From GBS-DC sp037442365 (GTDB lineage: Bacteria > Armatimonadota > Fimbriimonadia > Fimbriimonadales > GBS-DC), in contig JBBIQK010000102.1 in NCBI GenBank assembly GCA_037442365.1, forward strand, positions 1 through 19,046: 19,046 bases of DNA. The letters are read 5' to 3'. A model generated the notes under the pieces. It was given only the letters and a program-made list of their open reading frames with translations, searched no databases and was not told where the DNA came from. Shown here one piece after another: positions 8,404-15,218 of this stretch; position 1 is the first letter of the stretch, and every line of letters starts with the position of its first letter. The translations under genes and the position numbers were made by a program.

Positions 8404-9075
8404 ATGCGACGAGACTATGTAAAGCATTCTGACCGCCAGTTCGAAGCGCAGGTCGCCCAGTTTCTGGCGAACATCGGACCCGTCAAAACCGCGCTGGGAC
8501 TGCCCGCCACCTGGGACGCCCAACTCCAGACGCGCAAGTCCAGCTTCACCACGACGCTGAACAGTCTGGACGCCGCCGAAGCCGCCTACCGCCAAGCCAA
8601 ACAAACCAAAGACGCCGCCCGCCGCAGTCTGGAAAGTGAGTTCCGCAACCTTGTGCGCCAGCTGTGGGCGAACCCCGCCTTCACCGACGCGCAAGCCGCC
8701 TCGCTGGGACTGCCCCCGCGCGACCGCCAGCGCACGCCGATTGAACCCGGTCCCGAAATCCCGACGCTGGAGGTGGAGGTGCAGTCGCTGCGGCATGTGG
8801 TGCGCTTCTGGCAGGCGGACGCGCAGGGCGGGCGTCGGGGCAAGCCTGCGTGGGCGCGGGCGATTCGGCTGGTGTACGCCGTCGTCGCGCCGGGCGAGCC
8901 GCCGCCCCCGATTGAGCAGATGCAGTATCTGGCGACGGACACGGCGTCGCCGTACATCTGGGACTTGCCCAGCGAGTGGGCGGGTCAGGACATCTGGTAT
9001 CGCGGGGCGTGGGAGACGCCGCGCGGGGCGCGGGGCGCATGGTCCGACCCTGCACGGGCGACGGTCGCGGGGTAG
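8404..9075 (+). CDS. Unrecognised protein: helical N-terminus, Ig/Fn3-like C-terminus
   Basis: I do not recognise this 223-aa protein. Residues about 10-105 look all-helical, with a charged, Ala-rich stretch (DAAEAAYRQAKQTKDAARRSLESEF) that could form a coiled coil or a four-helix bundle. A Pro-rich linker covers 107-120. Residues about 121-222 alternate short strands and end WYRGAW...RGARGAWSDPARATVAG, which resembles the last strands of a fibronectin type III-like fold. No signal peptide or membrane segment is present, so it is probably cytoplasmic. Start support is good: a GGAGGG site at 8390-8395 lies 8 nt before the ATG. Array B lies just upstream. The gene stands alone and converges on the isomerase gene with an 18-bp gap. 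Codon choice is like its neighbours, so it is a real gene even without a name. Confidence 0.8.
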   Translation: MRRDYVKHSDRQFEAQVAQFLANIGPVKTALGLPATWDAQLQTRKSSFTTTLNSLDAAEAAYRQAKQTKDAARRSLESEFRNLVRQLWANPAFTDAQAASLGLPPRDRQRTPIEPGPEIPTLEVEVQSLRHVVRFWQADAQGGRRGKPAWARAIRLVYAVVAPGEPPPPIEQMQYLATDTASPYIWDLPSEWAGQDIWYRGAWETPRGARGAWSDPARATVAG

Positions 9076-9093
9076 CGACGCGGGCGAGGGGAT

Positions 9094-9918
9094 TCAACTC
9101 TGAAACACGGCGCGCAGGGCGTCGGCGATGTGGCGCAAGCCCAGCTCAGGGAACAGCCGATAGCCGCTCACCTCCGCCGTGATGTAGCCCTGATAGCCAA
9201 TCGCTTCCAGCGCGCCGCGCACCGCCAGCCACGGCACATCGCCCTGCAGCGGGTTCGCGAAGCCCTGAATGTTGCCGATGTCGCCCCGAAAGTCCTTCAC
9301 ATGCACCCGCTTGATTCGCCCGCCCAGAATCGCAATCCACTGCTGGGGGTAGCCATACGCCAGAATGTTGCCCGCGTCAAAATAGACGCCGACATACGCG
9401 CTGCCAATCTGGTCAATCAGGTCGCGCATCTCCAGCGGGCTGAGCAGGAATCGGTTCCAGACATTCTCGATGGCGAGGGCGACCCTGCGTCGTTCGGCTT
9501 CGGGCGCGAGCTGTTGCAGGGCGTCGCGGGCGCGTGCGTAGGCGACATCGTAGGGCACATCGGGCGACACCACGCCGGGCACGACCAGAATCGCCTCCGC
9601 GCCCAGCGCGTGCGCCAGCCGCAACTGCTGCCGACACAGCTCCAGCGACTCCGCGCGCACTTGCGGGTCGGGGTGCGTGAAGGGCTTTTGCCAGTAGACG
9701 CCTGTGGAGAGCGCGCTGAGTTCGATGCCGATGGCGTCGGCGTCGCGACGGATTTGCTGGGCGTCCGCGTCGCTGGTTGCGGGGCTGAGCGCGCCCTCAA
9801 ACTCCATATTGAACTCTATCGCGTCGAAGCCCGACTCCTTTGCGACACGCAGGCAGGTCTTCACATCCCAGCTGCCCGGCATCGTCCAGCGGTTAATGCC
9901 GATTTTGAACGCAGGCAT
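9094..9918 (-). CDS. Sugar phosphate isomerase/epimerase (xylose-isomerase-like TIM barrel)
   Basis: A 274-aa TIM-barrel protein of the AP-endonuclease-2/xylose-isomerase-like family, which isomerises or epimerises sugars and inositols with a divalent metal. The expected metal ligands are all visible: Glu151 (AIENVWNRF), Asp181 (YFDAGN), His206 (RVHVKDF) and Glu249 (TAEVSG). The N-terminal strand KIGINRWTM and the EFN of AIEFNMEF also fit. The ATG at 9918 is preferred over a GTG two codons upstream. The gene lies 46 bp after nuoI in the same direction and may be the last gene of that unit, though no link to respiration is known. It has no signal peptide. The substrate cannot be read from the sequence. 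Confidence 0.9.
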   Translation of the reverse strand: MPAFKIGINRWTMPGSWDVKTCLRVAKESGFDAIEFNMEFEGALSPATSDADAQQIRRDADAIGIELSALSTGVYWQKPFTHPDPQVRAESLELCRQQLRLAHALGAEAILVVPGVVSPDVPYDVAYARARDALQQLAPEAERRRVALAIENVWNRFLLSPLEMRDLIDQIGSAYVGVYFDAGNILAYGYPQQWIAILGGRIKRVHVKDFRGDIGNIQGFANPLQGDVPWLAVRGALEAIGYQGYITAEVSGYRLFPELGLRHIADALRAVFQS

Positions 9919-9964
9919 GGGCACAGATTCGCCCGCGTGCGCGCGACTCCTGCACAGTGAACGC

Positions 9965-10435
9965 CTACTTCACCGCTTCCGCTACCTCGTCGCGCACGGG
10001 CAGCGGCTCCAGCAGCATCTCTTTGGTGGCGATGAACGACTCGCGCGTGTAGTCCGCCAGCTCGTAGTCCTCGCGTAGCACAATCGCGCCCGTCGGGCAG
10101 GCGTCCTGACAGTAGCCGCAATAGATGCAGCGGAGCAGGTTAATCTCGTACCGTTTGGCGTAGCGCTCGCCGGGCGAGTAGCGCTCCTCATCAGTGTTGT
10201 CGGCGGCTTCGACATAGATGCAGCGCACAGGGCATGCCCCCGCGCACAGCGAGCAGCCGATGCACCGCTCCAGACCGTTCTCGTAGCGCAGCAACACATG
10301 CCGCCAGCGCGTGCGGGCGAACTGCTCCTTGCGCTGTTCAGGGTAGGAGACCGTGTCTTTCGGCTCCAGGAAGTGGCGCATGGTGATGGTGAGACCCTTG
10401 CTGATAGGCTTGATTACATCCCGAATGATATTCAT
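9965..10435 (-). CDS. nuoI: NADH-quinone oxidoreductase subunit I (NuoI)
   Basis: This is the peripheral-arm subunit of complex I that carries clusters N6a and N6b and passes electrons towards NuoB. The 156 aa contain two complete [4Fe-4S] motifs: Cys58, Cys61, Cys64, Cys68 and Cys103, Cys106, Cys109, Cys113. The N-terminal amphipathic helix (MNIIRDVIKPISKGLTITMRHF) and the YPE of TVSYPEQRKE are typical of NuoI. Its ATG overlaps the stop of the upstream nucleotidyltransferase gene (ATGA), so the two are coupled. Of the other Nuo subunits only NuoB is in this window. Confidence 0.95.
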   Translation of the reverse strand: MNIIRDVIKPISKGLTITMRHFLEPKDTVSYPEQRKEQFARTRWRHVLLRYENGLERCIGCSLCAGACPVRCIYVEAADNTDEERYSPGERYAKRYEINLLRCIYCGYCQDACPTGAIVLREDYELADYTRESFIATKEMLLEPLPVRDEVAEAVK

Positions 10436-10857
10436 ACGGACACCTCGCTGCGAATGTCGGTTCCTGCCATCAGGACGGCGTACTGCAGGGCGTGCTGGGC
10501 GACCGCCTTGCGGGGCAGCTCCTCCAGCGTGTAGCAGAACAGCTCGGTGGGCATCTCCACCGAGTCGAAGTAGGGGAAGTAGTCGACGGCGCGTTTGAAC
10601 CAGACGGGCTGATGGCTCTCACGCAGCACGATGAGGATGTCGGCGTCGCTGCGCGGGGTGGCTTTGTTGCGCGCCAGCGAGCCGAAGAGGTAGACAGCGA
10701 CCACTTCGGGGCGCGCGGCGACCAGCTGTTGGGCAGCCGCTTGTACCTGCTGACGCGCCGCCTCACGGTCGAGCCAGTAAATCGTCACAGAGCCGTAGGA
10801 TTCCTTGCGCACAAGCGAGGGCGCGATGCGCGTCGGCTGACTGGTAGGTTTCTCCAT
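10432..10857 (-). CDS. Small nucleotidyltransferase (MNT/DNA-polymerase-beta superfamily)
   Basis: A 141-aa minimal nucleotidyltransferase. The core motif is GSLARNKATPRSDADILIVL, with Gly59-Ser60 and the metal-binding Asp71 and Asp73. A third acidic residue may be Glu101 or Glu105. Members with this core transfer AMP or other nucleotides to proteins or small molecules, and many are antitoxins paired with HEPN toxins; no HEPN gene is next to it here. It lies between nuoB and nuoI: its start is 4 bp after the nuoB stop and its stop overlaps the nuoI start (ATGA). Upstream in-frame starts (ATG 10875, TTG 10887) would overlap nuoB, so the exact start is uncertain. A role in modifying or assembling complex I is possible but is inference; a stray insertion is the alternative. 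Confidence 0.85.
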   Translation of the reverse strand: MEKPTSQPTRIAPSLVRKESYGSVTIYWLDREAARQQVQAAAQQLVAARPEVVAVYLFGSLARNKATPRSDADILIVLRESHQPVWFKRAVDYFPYFDSVEMPTELFCYTLEELPRKAVAQHALQYAVLMAGTDIRSEVSV

Positions 10858-10861
10858 AGCG

Positions 10862-11470
10862 CTATCCGCTCGCATGGCTGGGTTCAATCGCGCGCGTCCC
10901 GTCGCCCGATTCCAGCGCGGGGGTCTCCGTGCGCGGCTTGAGTTCGAGCAGCATGCCCAGTCGCTGGGTGCGGATTTTCTGCTGGAGTTTGATGAGCGCG
11001 TAAATCAGCGCGTCGGGCGAGGGCGGACAGCCCGGCACATACACATCGACGGGCACAATCTGGTCGACGCCCTGCACAATCGCGTAGTTATTGAAGATGC
11101 CGCCGCAGGACGCGCACGCGCCCATCGACACCACCCACTTGGGCGCGGGCATCTGGTCGTAAATCTGGCGCAGCACGGGCGCCATCTTTTTGCTCACCCG
11201 ACCCGCCACAATCATCAGGTCTGCCTGACGCGGCGAGGCGCGGAACACTTCCATTCCGAACCGCGCCAGGTCAAATCGCGATGCTGCGGACGCCATCATC
11301 TCGATGGCGCAGCACGCCAGCCCAAAAGTCAGCGGGAAGATACTGTTGCGCCGCGCCCAGTTCACCACCTCATCCAGGCGCGTCACCAGCACATTGCCGC
11401 CCATCTCCAGGTTCGGGATGGCGGGCGTGGAGGAGTCGCGCAACACAATCTCTTGAACGCGCGTGTCCAT
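10862..11470 (-). CDS. nuoB: NADH-quinone oxidoreductase subunit B (NuoB)
   Basis: This complex I subunit holds the terminal [4Fe-4S] cluster N2, which donates electrons to quinone. With the ATG at 11470 it has 202 aa. The four N2 ligands are Cys53 and Cys54 in GLACCAIEMM, Cys119 in GACASCGG and Cys148 in VPGCPPSPD. The start at 11470 is chosen over a GTG 11 codons upstream because it has a GGTGAG site, and because a TACAAT element (11487-11492) sits between the two. It opens a unit of nuoB, a nucleotidyltransferase, nuoI and probably the isomerase. The C-terminal tail after about residue 180 is acidic and poorly conserved, which is normal. Confidence 0.96.
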   Translation of the reverse strand: MDTRVQEIVLRDSSTPAIPNLEMGGNVLVTRLDEVVNWARRNSIFPLTFGLACCAIEMMASAASRFDLARFGMEVFRASPRQADLMIVAGRVSKKMAPVLRQIYDQMPAPKWVVSMGACASCGGIFNNYAIVQGVDQIVPVDVYVPGCPPSPDALIYALIKLQQKIRTQRLGMLLELKPRTETPALESGDGTRAIEPSHASG

Positions 11471-11486
11471 AGCTCTCACCACACAG

Positions 11487-11492
11487 ATTGTA
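11487..11492 (-). promoter_or_regulatory. GGTANNNT -10 element for nuoB
   Basis: TACAAT preceded by GGG reads on the minus strand, 16 nt before the nuoB ATG. The short leader holds GGTGAGAGC next to the start, the same nine bases at the same spacing as in the Uma2 gene leader. Confidence 0.5.
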
Positions 11493-11515
11493 CCCGATTT
11501 CACAGGCGGGGTACA
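11489..11515. promoter_or_regulatory. Dyad between nuoB and the alcohol dehydrogenase gene
   Basis: TGTACCC (11489-11495) and GGGTACA (11509-11515) are perfect 7-bp inverted arms around 13 bp. They are flanked by CACAG (11482-11486, left) and CTGTG (11516-11520, right), which extend the symmetry with a 2-bp offset. The dyad covers both candidate -10 elements of this divergent pair. It could be an operator, or merely the result of two opposed GGTANNNT promoters. Confidence 0.4.
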
Positions 11516-11517
11516 CT
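11512..11517 (+). promoter_or_regulatory. GGTANNNT -10 element for the alcohol dehydrogenase gene
   Basis: TACACT preceded by GGGG lies 6 nt before the ATG at 11524. The start at 11524 is therefore favoured over the in-frame start at 11488, and a leaderless transcript is expected. Confidence 0.45.
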
Positions 11518-11523
11518 GTGGGC

Positions 11524-12540
11524 ATGCTTCAAGCGTGGTTGGACGCGCCGCGTGCGCTGCGCCTGCAGGACGCGCCGATCCCCGTTCCCGAACCCGGCGA
11601 GGTGGTCGTGCGGGTGCGCGTGGCGCTCACCTGTGGCACGGATTTGAAGACCTATCGGCGCGGGCATGCGAAGCTGCCCTTCGGGGCGTTCGGGCACGAG
11701 GGCGCGGGCGAGGTGGTCGCCGTCGGCGCGGGCGTGTCGCACCTGCAAGTCGGGCAGCGCGTCACATGGCTGCCGACCGCCCCGTGCGGCGCATGCGCCC
11801 TGTGCCGGCGCGGACGCCCCAACCTGTGTCGCAATCTCTTTGACGCCGTCGTGCTGGGAACCTACGCCGAGTATCTCAAAATCAACGCCCGTGTCGCCCA
11901 GCGGCATGTGTTCCCGCTGGAGGGGCTGAGCGACCTGCAGGGGGCGTTCGTGGAGCCACTCGCGTGCGTGATTCATGCGTGGCGGCAGCTGGAGCCGTTG
12001 CCGGGCGCGCGCGTGTGCATCGTGGGCACGGGCGCGATGGGGTATCTGCATCTGCTGGAGGCGCAGGCGCGCGGCTGTGAGACGCTCGTGGTGGGCAGGC
12101 GCACGGAACGGCTCGCGCTCGCGCGGGAGCTGGGCGCACGCCATACCGTGCAGGCAGGCGACGACTCGGAGTGGCAGGCGCAGGCGCGCGCGCTCACGGA
12201 CGGCGGTGCGGATGTGGTGATTGAAGCCACAGGCGCGAAAGCTATCTGGGAACTCGCGCCCGAACTCGCTGCGCCTGGGGGCAAGGTGCTGCTCTACAGC
12301 GGGCTGGCGAAAGGCGAGTGCGTCTCCGTGCTGGCGGAGCGCTGGCACTACGACGAACTCACGATACTGGGCAGTTTCCACTTCACCACACAGGACGCTC
12401 ACACTGCGCTGGAACGCCTCCAGCGCCATCAGTTGCCTGTGGAGCGACTCATCACCGATGCCTATTCCCTGCGCGAGATTGTCTCCGTGTTCGAGCGGTT
12501 GGATCGGGGCGAGGGCATTAAGTACGCAATTGTGCCCTAA
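11524..12540 (+). CDS. Zinc-dependent medium-chain alcohol/polyol dehydrogenase
   Basis: A 338-aa member of the medium-chain dehydrogenase family, closest in look to the sorbitol/threonine dehydrogenase branch. The catalytic zinc site is Cys37 (TCGTD), His58-Glu59 (GHEGAGEVV) and probably Glu144 (VEPLACVIHA). The structural zinc site Cys88, Cys91, Cys94, Cys102 is complete. The Rossmann motif is GTGAMG at 168-173, and the VGRRTERL that follows has Arg residues where an Asp would bind NAD, which hints at NADP. The start at 11524 is chosen because it directly follows a TACACT element. The stop overlaps the stop of the convergent Uma2 gene by 4 bp. The substrate is not identifiable from the sequence. 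Confidence 0.93.
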   Translation: MLQAWLDAPRALRLQDAPIPVPEPGEVVVRVRVALTCGTDLKTYRRGHAKLPFGAFGHEGAGEVVAVGAGVSHLQVGQRVTWLPTAPCGACALCRRGRPNLCRNLFDAVVLGTYAEYLKINARVAQRHVFPLEGLSDLQGAFVEPLACVIHAWRQLEPLPGARVCIVGTGAMGYLHLLEAQARGCETLVVGRRTERLALARELGARHTVQAGDDSEWQAQARALTDGGADVVIEATGAKAIWELAPELAAPGGKVLLYSGLAKGECVSVLAERWHYDELTILGSFHFTTQDAHTALERLQRHQLPVERLITDAYSLREIVSVFERLDRGEGIKYAIVP

Positions 12541-13115
12541 CGGTTGTCGGCGGGCGGTGCAAGTTGCGTCATCTCCAGCGTGAGGTCAGGGAACAGCAGC
12601 GGGCGAAACGGCGTGCGGGCGTCCACCGCCTGCCGACGCAAATACCCCTCAGGCGTCCACTGATACTCCTCCACCAGCAGGGTCTCCTGGTCTATCAGCC
12701 ACACCCAAGGCACACTGCACGCGGCGTAGTCGCTCATCTTTTGCGTGCGGTCGTACTCGGCGGTGGAGGGCGAGAGGATTTCCACCACCAGATCGGGCAC
12801 GCCCCTCACATAGCCGCGTGAAAGGTCAATCTGCTCCGCCGTCTGGGGGGTGTAAAACAGCAGGTCGGGCGTGTAGATGTTGCCGTTCGGCAGCTCCAGA
12901 TTGACCTCAAGCAACACTTTGCCAAGCGCGCGACTGCTCACATGGGTATGCAGGGCGGCGCTCAGCGCAAGCAAAATCTCCTGATGGCGCACGCTGGGAC
13001 GGTTCACCTCGATAGCCTCCCCGTTCACATAGTCGTAGAAAGGCGGACCTTCGGGCAGTTGCAGAAACTGCTCGCGGCTCATCGGGATACGGCGCGATTG
13101 CACCTGCACGCTCAT
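12537..13115 (-). CDS. Uma2-family putative endonuclease (DUF820)
   Basis: A 192-aa protein of the Uma2/DUF820 family, a PD-(D/E)XK-fold group that is often greatly expanded in cyanobacteria and some thermophiles and whose role is mostly unknown. Family marks are the Y-x-x-x-x-G motif (YDYVNGEAIEV, Glu33), RHQEI at 43-47, YTPDLLFYT (Asp84), PDLVVEILSPST (Asp108, Glu112), and the Lys126...Tyr130 helix followed by VPWVWLID. The ATG at 13115 is chosen over one six codons upstream, because the upstream ATG overlaps the TATCAT element and the chosen one has a GGTGAG site. It lies downstream of sepF on the same strand but appears to have its own promoter. The convergent dehydrogenase overlaps it by 4 bp at the stops. 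Confidence 0.92.
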   Translation of the reverse strand: MSVQVQSRRIPMSREQFLQLPEGPPFYDYVNGEAIEVNRPSVRHQEILLALSAALHTHVSSRALGKVLLEVNLELPNGNIYTPDLLFYTPQTAEQIDLSRGYVRGVPDLVVEILSPSTAEYDRTQKMSDYAACSVPWVWLIDQETLLVEEYQWTPEGYLRRQAVDARTPFRPLLFPDLTLEMTQLAPPADNR

Positions 13116-13131
13116 TGCTCTCACCAGGTGC

Positions 13132-13137
13132 ATGATA
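13132..13137 (-). promoter_or_regulatory. GGTANNNT -10 element for the Uma2 gene
   Basis: TATCAT preceded by GG reads on the minus strand, 16 nt before the ATG. Its distance to the start, and the nine bases GGTGAGAGC before the ATG, match the nuoB leader exactly. Confidence 0.5.
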
Positions 13138-13141
13138 CCTC

Positions 13142-13171
13142 GCGGAAGCGAAGCGTCGGCTTCGCCTCCGC
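13142..13171. repeat. Palindromic repeat, copy 3 (diverged)
   Basis: GCGGAAGCGAAGC (13142-13154) and GCTTCGCCTCCGC (13159-13171) form a 13-bp hairpin with one mismatch and a 4-bp loop. The GCGGAAGC core matches the copy at 1-29. It lies between the sepF stop and the Uma2 promoter. On the minus strand no T-run follows, so a simple terminator role is not supported. Confidence 0.65.
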
Positions 13172-13181
13172 ACGGTACGGC

Positions 13182-13604
13182 TTACTCGCCCTCGCTGCGG
13201 GCGCGTACGCTGGTGGGCGCGTCGATAATCGCCTGCGGCGGCGCGTAGACGAACACATGCTCGCTCACGCGCTCCACGCTCCCCTCAATCGCGTACACCA
13301 CGCCGTTGAGGAAGTCAATCACGCGCTCGCGCAGTCCCTGCGGGGTGGCGGCGAGATTGAGGATTTGCTGGACGCCCTCTTTCAGCCCATCGGCGGCGAC
13401 GCGGGCGTCCTCGAAGCTAAGGATTTCCTTGCGGATGCTGATATGGTAGGCGTGTACGCGGCGATAGCGCACATCGGTGGTCTTTGCGGGCAGCGGTTCG
13501 TCCTCCTCCTCATCGCGGCTGAGTCCGACCCAGTGGCGCACACGCGCCCACAGCGTGGGTCGATCCTCGTACTGTTCATCCATCTCCTCATAATAGCGGC
13601 TCAT
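13182..13604 (-). CDS. sepF: Cell division protein SepF
   Basis: SepF bundles and anchors FtsZ to the membrane at the division site. This 140-aa protein has the usual order: an N-terminal segment (residues 1-45) with an amphipathic patch LWARVRHWVGL at 18-28, then the conserved beta-alpha core from about 53 to 122 with ILNLAATPQGLRERVIDFLNGVVYAIEGSVERVSEHVFVYAPP. A GGGAGG site 7 nt before the ATG fixes the start. It lies 21 bp after yggS in the same direction, the order also found for ylmE-ylmF in Bacillus and in cyanobacteria. ftsA is not in view; SepF is a common substitute for FtsA, but this cannot be judged from one window. Confidence 0.92.
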   Translation of the reverse strand: MSRYYEEMDEQYEDRPTLWARVRHWVGLSRDEEEDEPLPAKTTDVRYRRVHAYHISIRKEILSFEDARVAADGLKEGVQQILNLAATPQGLRERVIDFLNGVVYAIEGSVERVSEHVFVYAPPQAIIDAPTSVRARSEGE

Positions 13605-13625
13605 CGGTCTACCTCCCTGTAAGTG

Positions 13626-14309
13626 TCAGGCGCGCGCTCCGAAAAGCGCGGTTCCGAGTCGCAGCATCGTGCTGCCCTCTTCGATTGCCCATTCGAAGTC
13701 GTGGGTCATGCCCATCGACAGCCAGCGTCGGTTCGGCGCGGGCAAAGCGTCATAGAGTCGGCGCAGTCGCTGAAACGCCGCGCGCACCGTGCGTTCGTCG
13801 TCCGTGTCGGGCGCGACGCCCATCAGTCCCTGCAGCAGGATGCCTTCCGTGCGCAGGGTCTGGTCAATCAGAGCGGGCGCGTCTTCAAAGGAGACGCCCG
13901 CACGCCCTGCGACCGCCGCCAGACGCACCTCTACCAGCACCGGTTGCGTCAGCCCACGCTTTTGCGCCACGCGCTGCACCTCCTGCAGTAAGGATACCCT
14001 ATCTACCACTTGTATTAATGCAAACCGCCCCACGACATGTTTGACCTTATTGGTTTGGAGATGTCCGATGAAGTGCCACTGTATGTCGTGGGGCAGGGCG
14101 TCGAGTTTGGCGCGCGCCTCTTGCCAGTAGTTTTCGCCGAAGTCGCACAGTCCCAGCGTGTAGGCTTCAGCGATTCGTTCTGGGGGCACGCCCTTGCTCA
14201 CGGCGACGACTCGCACATCGGCGGGGTCGCGCCCTGCACGAGCGCACGCGGCGGCGATGCGCGCCTGCAGCGACTGCCAGCGCTCAGACAGAGACGGCGT
14301 CTGCGCCAT
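13626..14309 (-). CDS. yggS: YggS/PLPBP-family pyridoxal-phosphate homeostasis protein
   Basis: A 227-aa PLP-binding protein that controls free pyridoxal phosphate and amino-acid pools and has no known catalysis. The PLP lysine is Lys39 in VVAVSKGVP. The family motifs FGENYWQEARAK, WHFIGHLQTNK and the C-terminal LSMGMTHDFEWAIEEGSTMLRLGTALFG are all present. The ATG at 14309 is chosen because it gives a standard N-terminus (MAQTPSLSERWQ); it overlaps the end of phoU by 26 bp, so coupling is likely. An upstream in-frame start would add a basic, Pro-rich stretch that is the shadow of phoU. Confidence 0.94.
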   Translation of the reverse strand: MAQTPSLSERWQSLQARIAAACARAGRDPADVRVVAVSKGVPPERIAEAYTLGLCDFGENYWQEARAKLDALPHDIQWHFIGHLQTNKVKHVVGRFALIQVVDRVSLLQEVQRVAQKRGLTQPVLVEVRLAAVAGRAGVSFEDAPALIDQTLRTEGILLQGLMGVAPDTDDERTVRAAFQRLRRLYDALPAPNRRWLSMGMTHDFEWAIEEGSTMLRLGTALFGARA

Positions 14310-15042
14310 TCTCGGTGGTCTGATTTTCGGCGGCGCGCTGCGCGGCTTCGGCGAACGCTTCCTCCAGGGAGCCACTCTTGTGTTTCTTCGCCAGCTGTTC
14401 CAGCCGCCCCGTCTCCATGAACCAGACGCGCTCGGCGATGTTGGTCGCGTGGTCGGCGATTCGCTCCAGATAGTGCGCCACCAGCATCAGCCATGACGCC
14501 GCGGTCACCTGTTCGGGATGCTCGCGCATAATCTCCTGCAGCTGGGTGCGGATGCGTCGATAGATCGCGTCCACCTCGTCGTCCTGCTGACAGACCTGAA
14601 TCACCTTCTGCAGGTCGCGCTTGACATACGCCTCGATGCTCTCCAGCAGCATGCGCCGCGCGGCGTTGCCCAGACGCGGGATGTCCACCAGCTGCTCCAC
14701 AGGCGGTTCGTCGCGGATTTTGCGGGCGGCTTTGGCGACATCGACCGCGTAGTCGCCGATGCGCTCGATGTCGGTAATCATCTTCATGATGGTGCCAATC
14801 ACGCGCAGGTCGCTGCCCATCGGTTGCTGCAGGGCAATTAAGCGCAGGCAGCTGGACTCAATCTCCACATCGATCTGGTCCACCTCGTCGTCGCGTTTGA
14901 GTACCTGCTCGGCGCGCGCCATATCATGCCGCCAGAGCGCTTCCACCGCATCCGCCACCATACCCTCCACGATGCTTGCCATCGCAAGCACCTTCGTCTC
15001 CATCTCCTGAAGCTCCGCATCAAACGCCTGTCTCGTCATCAT
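14284..15042 (-). CDS. phoU: Phosphate transport regulator PhoU
   Basis: PhoU links the Pst phosphate transporter to the PhoR/PhoB two-component system and limits phosphate uptake. The 252 aa form two three-helix repeats. Each holds the metal-binding signature: Glu93-xxx-Asp97-xxx-Asp101 (DIERIGDYAVD) and Glu193-xxx-Asp197-xxx-Asn201 (LERIADHATN). The start is one of two tandem ATGs (15042 or 15039). An upstream in-frame start at 15114 is rejected because a good promoter lies between it and the ATGs. No Shine-Dalgarno site is present, which fits a leaderless mRNA. It leads phoU-yggS-sepF. The C-terminal 35 residues are a polar extension. pst genes are not in view. Confidence 0.94.
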   Translation of the reverse strand: MMTRQAFDAELQEMETKVLAMASIVEGMVADAVEALWRHDMARAEQVLKRDDEVDQIDVEIESSCLRLIALQQPMGSDLRVIGTIMKMITDIERIGDYAVDVAKAARKIRDEPPVEQLVDIPRLGNAARRMLLESIEAYVKRDLQKVIQVCQQDDEVDAIYRRIRTQLQEIMREHPEQVTAASWLMLVAHYLERIADHATNIAERVWFMETGRLEQLAKKHKSGSLEEAFAEAAQRAAENQTTENGADAVSV

Positions 15043-15050
15043 CAGTAGAG

Positions 15051-15079
15051 AGTATACCTGAATTGAAAGGTTTTGTCGC
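15051..15079 (-). promoter_or_regulatory. Promoter of phoU, leaderless type
   Basis: On the minus strand GCGACA (15079-15074) and TATACT (15056-15051, preceded by GG) are separated by exactly 17 bp. The -10 ends 8 nt before the first ATG, so transcription should start at or within about 2 nt of it. This is the best complete example of the GGTANNNT class in the window. Confidence 0.65.
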
Positions 15080-15218
15080 TGGGAGGGGCAAATCTTGTAT
15101 AGGTGGAGAGCCACCCCACTACCGATTGGATTTGAGAAGTTTGAGAGTGTTCAGCAACGAAAATGCTTGAAAAAGCGGGATTGAAAACTTCAAAGTGCTG
15201 TTCAGGGGTTTCTGTGGA

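Noticed and set aside
8009..8796. Several open frames on both strands across array B, up to 242 aa
   Set aside because: All six frames are open through the repeat. None has independent start signals, and the longest is antisense to the well-supported gene at 8404.
10432..10857. HEPN-MNT toxin-antitoxin pair
   Set aside because: No HEPN-like gene is adjacent; both neighbours are clear complex I subunits.
11488..11523. Upstream start for the alcohol dehydrogenase
   Set aside because: The added residues do not resemble the family, and the TACACT element lies between the two starts.
13142..13171. Rho-independent terminator of sepF
   Set aside because: The hairpin is strong, but no T-run follows on the minus strand, and its core matches a dispersed repeat.
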